Of a DNA stretch of 64,000 nucleotides, positions 62,381-64,000 are shown piece after piece. Location of the stretch: NCBI RefSeq assembly GCF_004217135.1, contig NZ_SHKK01000001.1, positions 124,001-188,000 of the forward strand, read 5' to 3'. This DNA is from Micromonospora violae. GTDB taxonomy: Bacteria > Actinomycetota > Actinomycetes > Mycobacteriales > Micromonosporaceae. A program made the translations under genes and the position numbers. The notes under the pieces were generated by a model, which did no database searches, was not told the DNA's origin, and saw nothing but the letters and a program-made list of their open reading frames with translations. Numbering within the stretch: position 1 is the first letter of the stretch; each line of letters starts with the position of its first letter.

Positions 62381-63658
62381 TTGTCGATCATCGAACTGGG
62401 CGAGGTCCGGGACGAGCCGGCAGCTTCTGCGCCGGCCCGCCGGCCGCGCGCCGCCGGCCGTCCGTCGCGCAGCGCGGCGGTGCTGGTGCTCGCCCTGCTG
62501 GGGTTGGGTGGTGCGGCCCCGACACCGCAGCGGACGGTGTACGTCGTGCCGGGGTCGCCGATCTCCTCGGCGTACCTCGCCGCGGACAGCGTCTTCGTGG
62601 TGGACCGGCCGGAACCCGAGGGGGGCCGCTACCTGACCGCGTACGCCCAGCCGACACCGACCGACGCTGGTGTGCGGCGGCGGTGGCGGGCGCCGCTGGC
62701 CCGCTCCGGTGACGTCATCGATGTCCGGGTCGAACGGCGGCTGGTGCTGGCGGTGGCGGTCAACGCCCCGAACCAGCAGTTCCAGACCACCGCCTACGAC
62801 GCCGCGACGGGCCGGCAGCGGTGGCAGCAGCCGGGCTCCGTCGACCCGACCGTCCACGACGGTCTGCTGCTGACGAATGTCCGGGAGGACGAGTCGAGCG
62901 CGATGAGCGGGATCGACCCCGACTCCGGCGAGCTGATCTGGACGGTGCCGATCCAGTCCTCCACCGGCATCTCCTACCACCTTGTTGAGGGTCGGGTCGA
63001 CCAGTTCGTGCTGCTTCAGCCCAGCGGCGCGGTGCAGGTGCACGACGCCGGGACCGGCAGACTGCTGCGCAGCGTCGATACGCTGCCCGCCGACCGGAAG
63101 GCGTACCAGCGGATTCAGGTCGTCGGCGACCTGCTGCTGCTCGTCCCACCCGGCGCCAACCGGCTGGTGAGCTACGGGCTGGCCGATCTGTTGCCACGGT
63201 GGACGGTCGAGATGCCGTTGGTGGCCTACGTGGTCGGCTGCGCCGGTCTGCTCTGCGTGATTCCGCAGACCGGCGGCCTCCAGGTGCTCGACCCGGCCAC
63301 CGGGGCGGTGCGGTGGTCCGACCGGGGCCAGGACAACCTGGCCGACGTCCGAGATGGTCGGTTGTTGATGGCGAAGCCCGGCCGGGGGTACGAGGTGCGG
63401 GACGCGGCGACCGGGCAGGTACGAGCCGAGCTGGGCGCGTGGAGTCTGACGCGGGTGCTCCGACGGGTCGACCCGCTGGTCGGTGTGCGGCGGGGTGAGC
63501 GCGGTCGGATGCTCGTCGCCGAACTCGACCTGGTGGCCGGCGGAACACGGATCCTCGACGTGTTGCCGGGCATCGCCGGCGGTTGTCAGGCGTCCCTGCC
63601 GGTCCTGCTGTGCCAACGCCTCGACGGTACCTTCGGGCTGTGGCGGTTGACCCGATGA
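62381..63658 (+). CDS. PQQ-like beta-propeller membrane protein
   Basis: A 425-residue protein with one N-terminal helix at about 31-47 (SAAVLVLALLGLGGAA) and an external repeat domain with PQQ/WD-like blades (TTAYDAATGRQRWQQPG, GIDPDSGELIWTVPI, VHDAGTGRLLRSV, QVLDPATGAVRWSDRG). Such propellers bind ligands or serve as scaffolds; PQQ cofactor residues are not obvious. TTG at 62381 is the start. Overlaps the next gene by ATGA. Confidence 0.82.
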   Translation: MSIIELGEVRDEPAASAPARRPRAAGRPSRSAAVLVLALLGLGGAAPTPQRTVYVVPGSPISSAYLAADSVFVVDRPEPEGGRYLTAYAQPTPTDAGVRRRWRAPLARSGDVIDVRVERRLVLAVAVNAPNQQFQTTAYDAATGRQRWQQPGSVDPTVHDGLLLTNVREDESSAMSGIDPDSGELIWTVPIQSSTGISYHLVEGRVDQFVLLQPSGAVQVHDAGTGRLLRSVDTLPADRKAYQRIQVVGDLLLLVPPGANRLVSYGLADLLPRWTVEMPLVAYVVGCAGLLCVIPQTGGLQVLDPATGAVRWSDRGQDNLADVRDGRLLMAKPGRGYEVRDAATGQVRAELGAWSLTRVLRRVDPLVGVRRGERGRMLVAELDLVAGGTRILDVLPGIAGGCQASLPVLLCQRLDGTFGLWRLTR

Positions 63659-64000
63659 CCGGGCCGGTGATCGACCTCGGCGAGTTGCGGCACGGCCCCG
63701 ACCCGGAGCCGTCGCTGCGCCCACCCCGCGCGCAGAGTCGTCCGCTGCGCTGCGCGCTGGTCGTGCTGCTCGCGCTGGTCACGCTCGCCGCCGCCGACGT
63801 TGCGCCGCCCCGGCTGGCCCCGGTGACGCTGTCGGCCCGGCCCGGGTCCGACGTCATGATCGACGGTGACCGCCTCCTGATCCTGGAGCCGTCAAGCCAG
63901 TCGCGACCTGGGCGGCTGGCCGCGTATCACCTGCCCGGCGGCGAGCTGGTCTGGCAGGTGCCGCTGTCGACGGAGGCCCGGTACTGGGGAATGACCGCGC
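63655..64000 (+). CDS. PQQ-like propeller membrane protein, second copy (partial)
   Basis: Only the first 115 residues are in the window. The start VIDLGEL copies the IIELGEV of the upstream neighbour, and both have a helix (CALVVLLALVTLAAADVA here) then propeller-like LLILEPSSQSRPGRLAAYHLPGGELVWQVP. It is therefore a paralogue. ATG overlaps the upstream TGA as ATGA; the C-terminus lies beyond 64000. Confidence 0.8.
   Translation, partial: MTGPVIDLGELRHGPDPEPSLRPPRAQSRPLRCALVVLLALVTLAAADVAPPRLAPVTLSARPGSDVMIDGDRLLILEPSSQSRPGRLAAYHLPGGELVWQVPLSTEARYWGMTA

Overview
The window is high-GC actinobacterial DNA, most likely from a member of the Micromonosporaceae such as Micromonospora (inference from protein style, frequent GTG starts and gene order; no rRNA or tRNA gene is present to settle it). 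Nearly all of it is coding, and I see no tRNA, rRNA, CRISPR array, prophage or biosynthetic cluster.

Region 1 (1-9.7 kb) is core genome: a malic enzyme cut by the window edge, the ribosome-associated GTPase HflX, a membrane-anchored propeller-like protein with a Gly-rich tail, the SOS repressor LexA, and the divergent nrdR-nrdJ pair for B12-dependent deoxyribonucleotide synthesis. The lexA/nrdR gap holds LexA-box candidates and two NrdR-box candidates exactly 32 bp apart, next to a good -35/-10 promoter.

Region 2 (9.7-13.8 kb) is an accessory patch: an XRE/DUF5753 regulator with its DUF397 partner, a second DUF397 gene, a small HTH protein, a zinc-ribbon protein, and a divergent operon of three tiny Cys/Trp-rich proteins whose genes overlap at GTGA junctions. 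A FolD gene follows behind a long terminator palindrome.

Region 3 (14-31 kb) is a string of short units: an ECF-like sigma factor with a CU044_5270-like partner, an FAD monooxygenase, DUF2332, a MerR regulator, a DHFR-like reductase, a lipoprotein, a DtxR/IdeR-type regulator, a rhodanese, an AcuC-type deacetylase next to a GNAT-acyl-CoA-synthetase fusion (a likely protein acetylation eraser/writer pair), a VOC protein, an HrdB-like sigma factor, a Spo0M-like protein, D-aminoacyl-tRNA deacylase, a methyltransferase, an HhH-GPD protein and a putative toxin-antitoxin pair.

Region 4 (32-36 kb) holds an intact DDE (YREK) insertion sequence of 1579 bp. It has 14-bp terminal inverted repeats and is flanked by a perfect 34-bp direct repeat that is itself a complete terminator hairpin. 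Next to it lies the pseudouridine catabolism pair (PsuK-like kinase and PsuG).

Region 5 (36-55 kb) is a conserved actinobacterial block: DUF3039, TRIC-like channel, DEAD/DEAH helicase, DUF7455, principal sigma factor HrdB, inositol monophosphatase, LytR_C protein, DUF4193, DUF3093, dUTPase, DUF3710, OB-fold protein, DUF3159, two TrkA proteins divergent from a KimA-like potassium permease, a TrmA/RumA-type RNA methyltransferase and dxs. Region 6 (55-64 kb) is a surface/envelope group: a lipoprotein, three paralogous GT-C-like multispanning proteins and two propeller-repeat membrane proteins, the last one cut by the window edge.

Several intergenic gaps carry long imperfect palindromes (12.9, 28.6, 39.0 and 55.1 kb) that look like members of dispersed repeat families, one of them beside a 16-bp tandem repeat.
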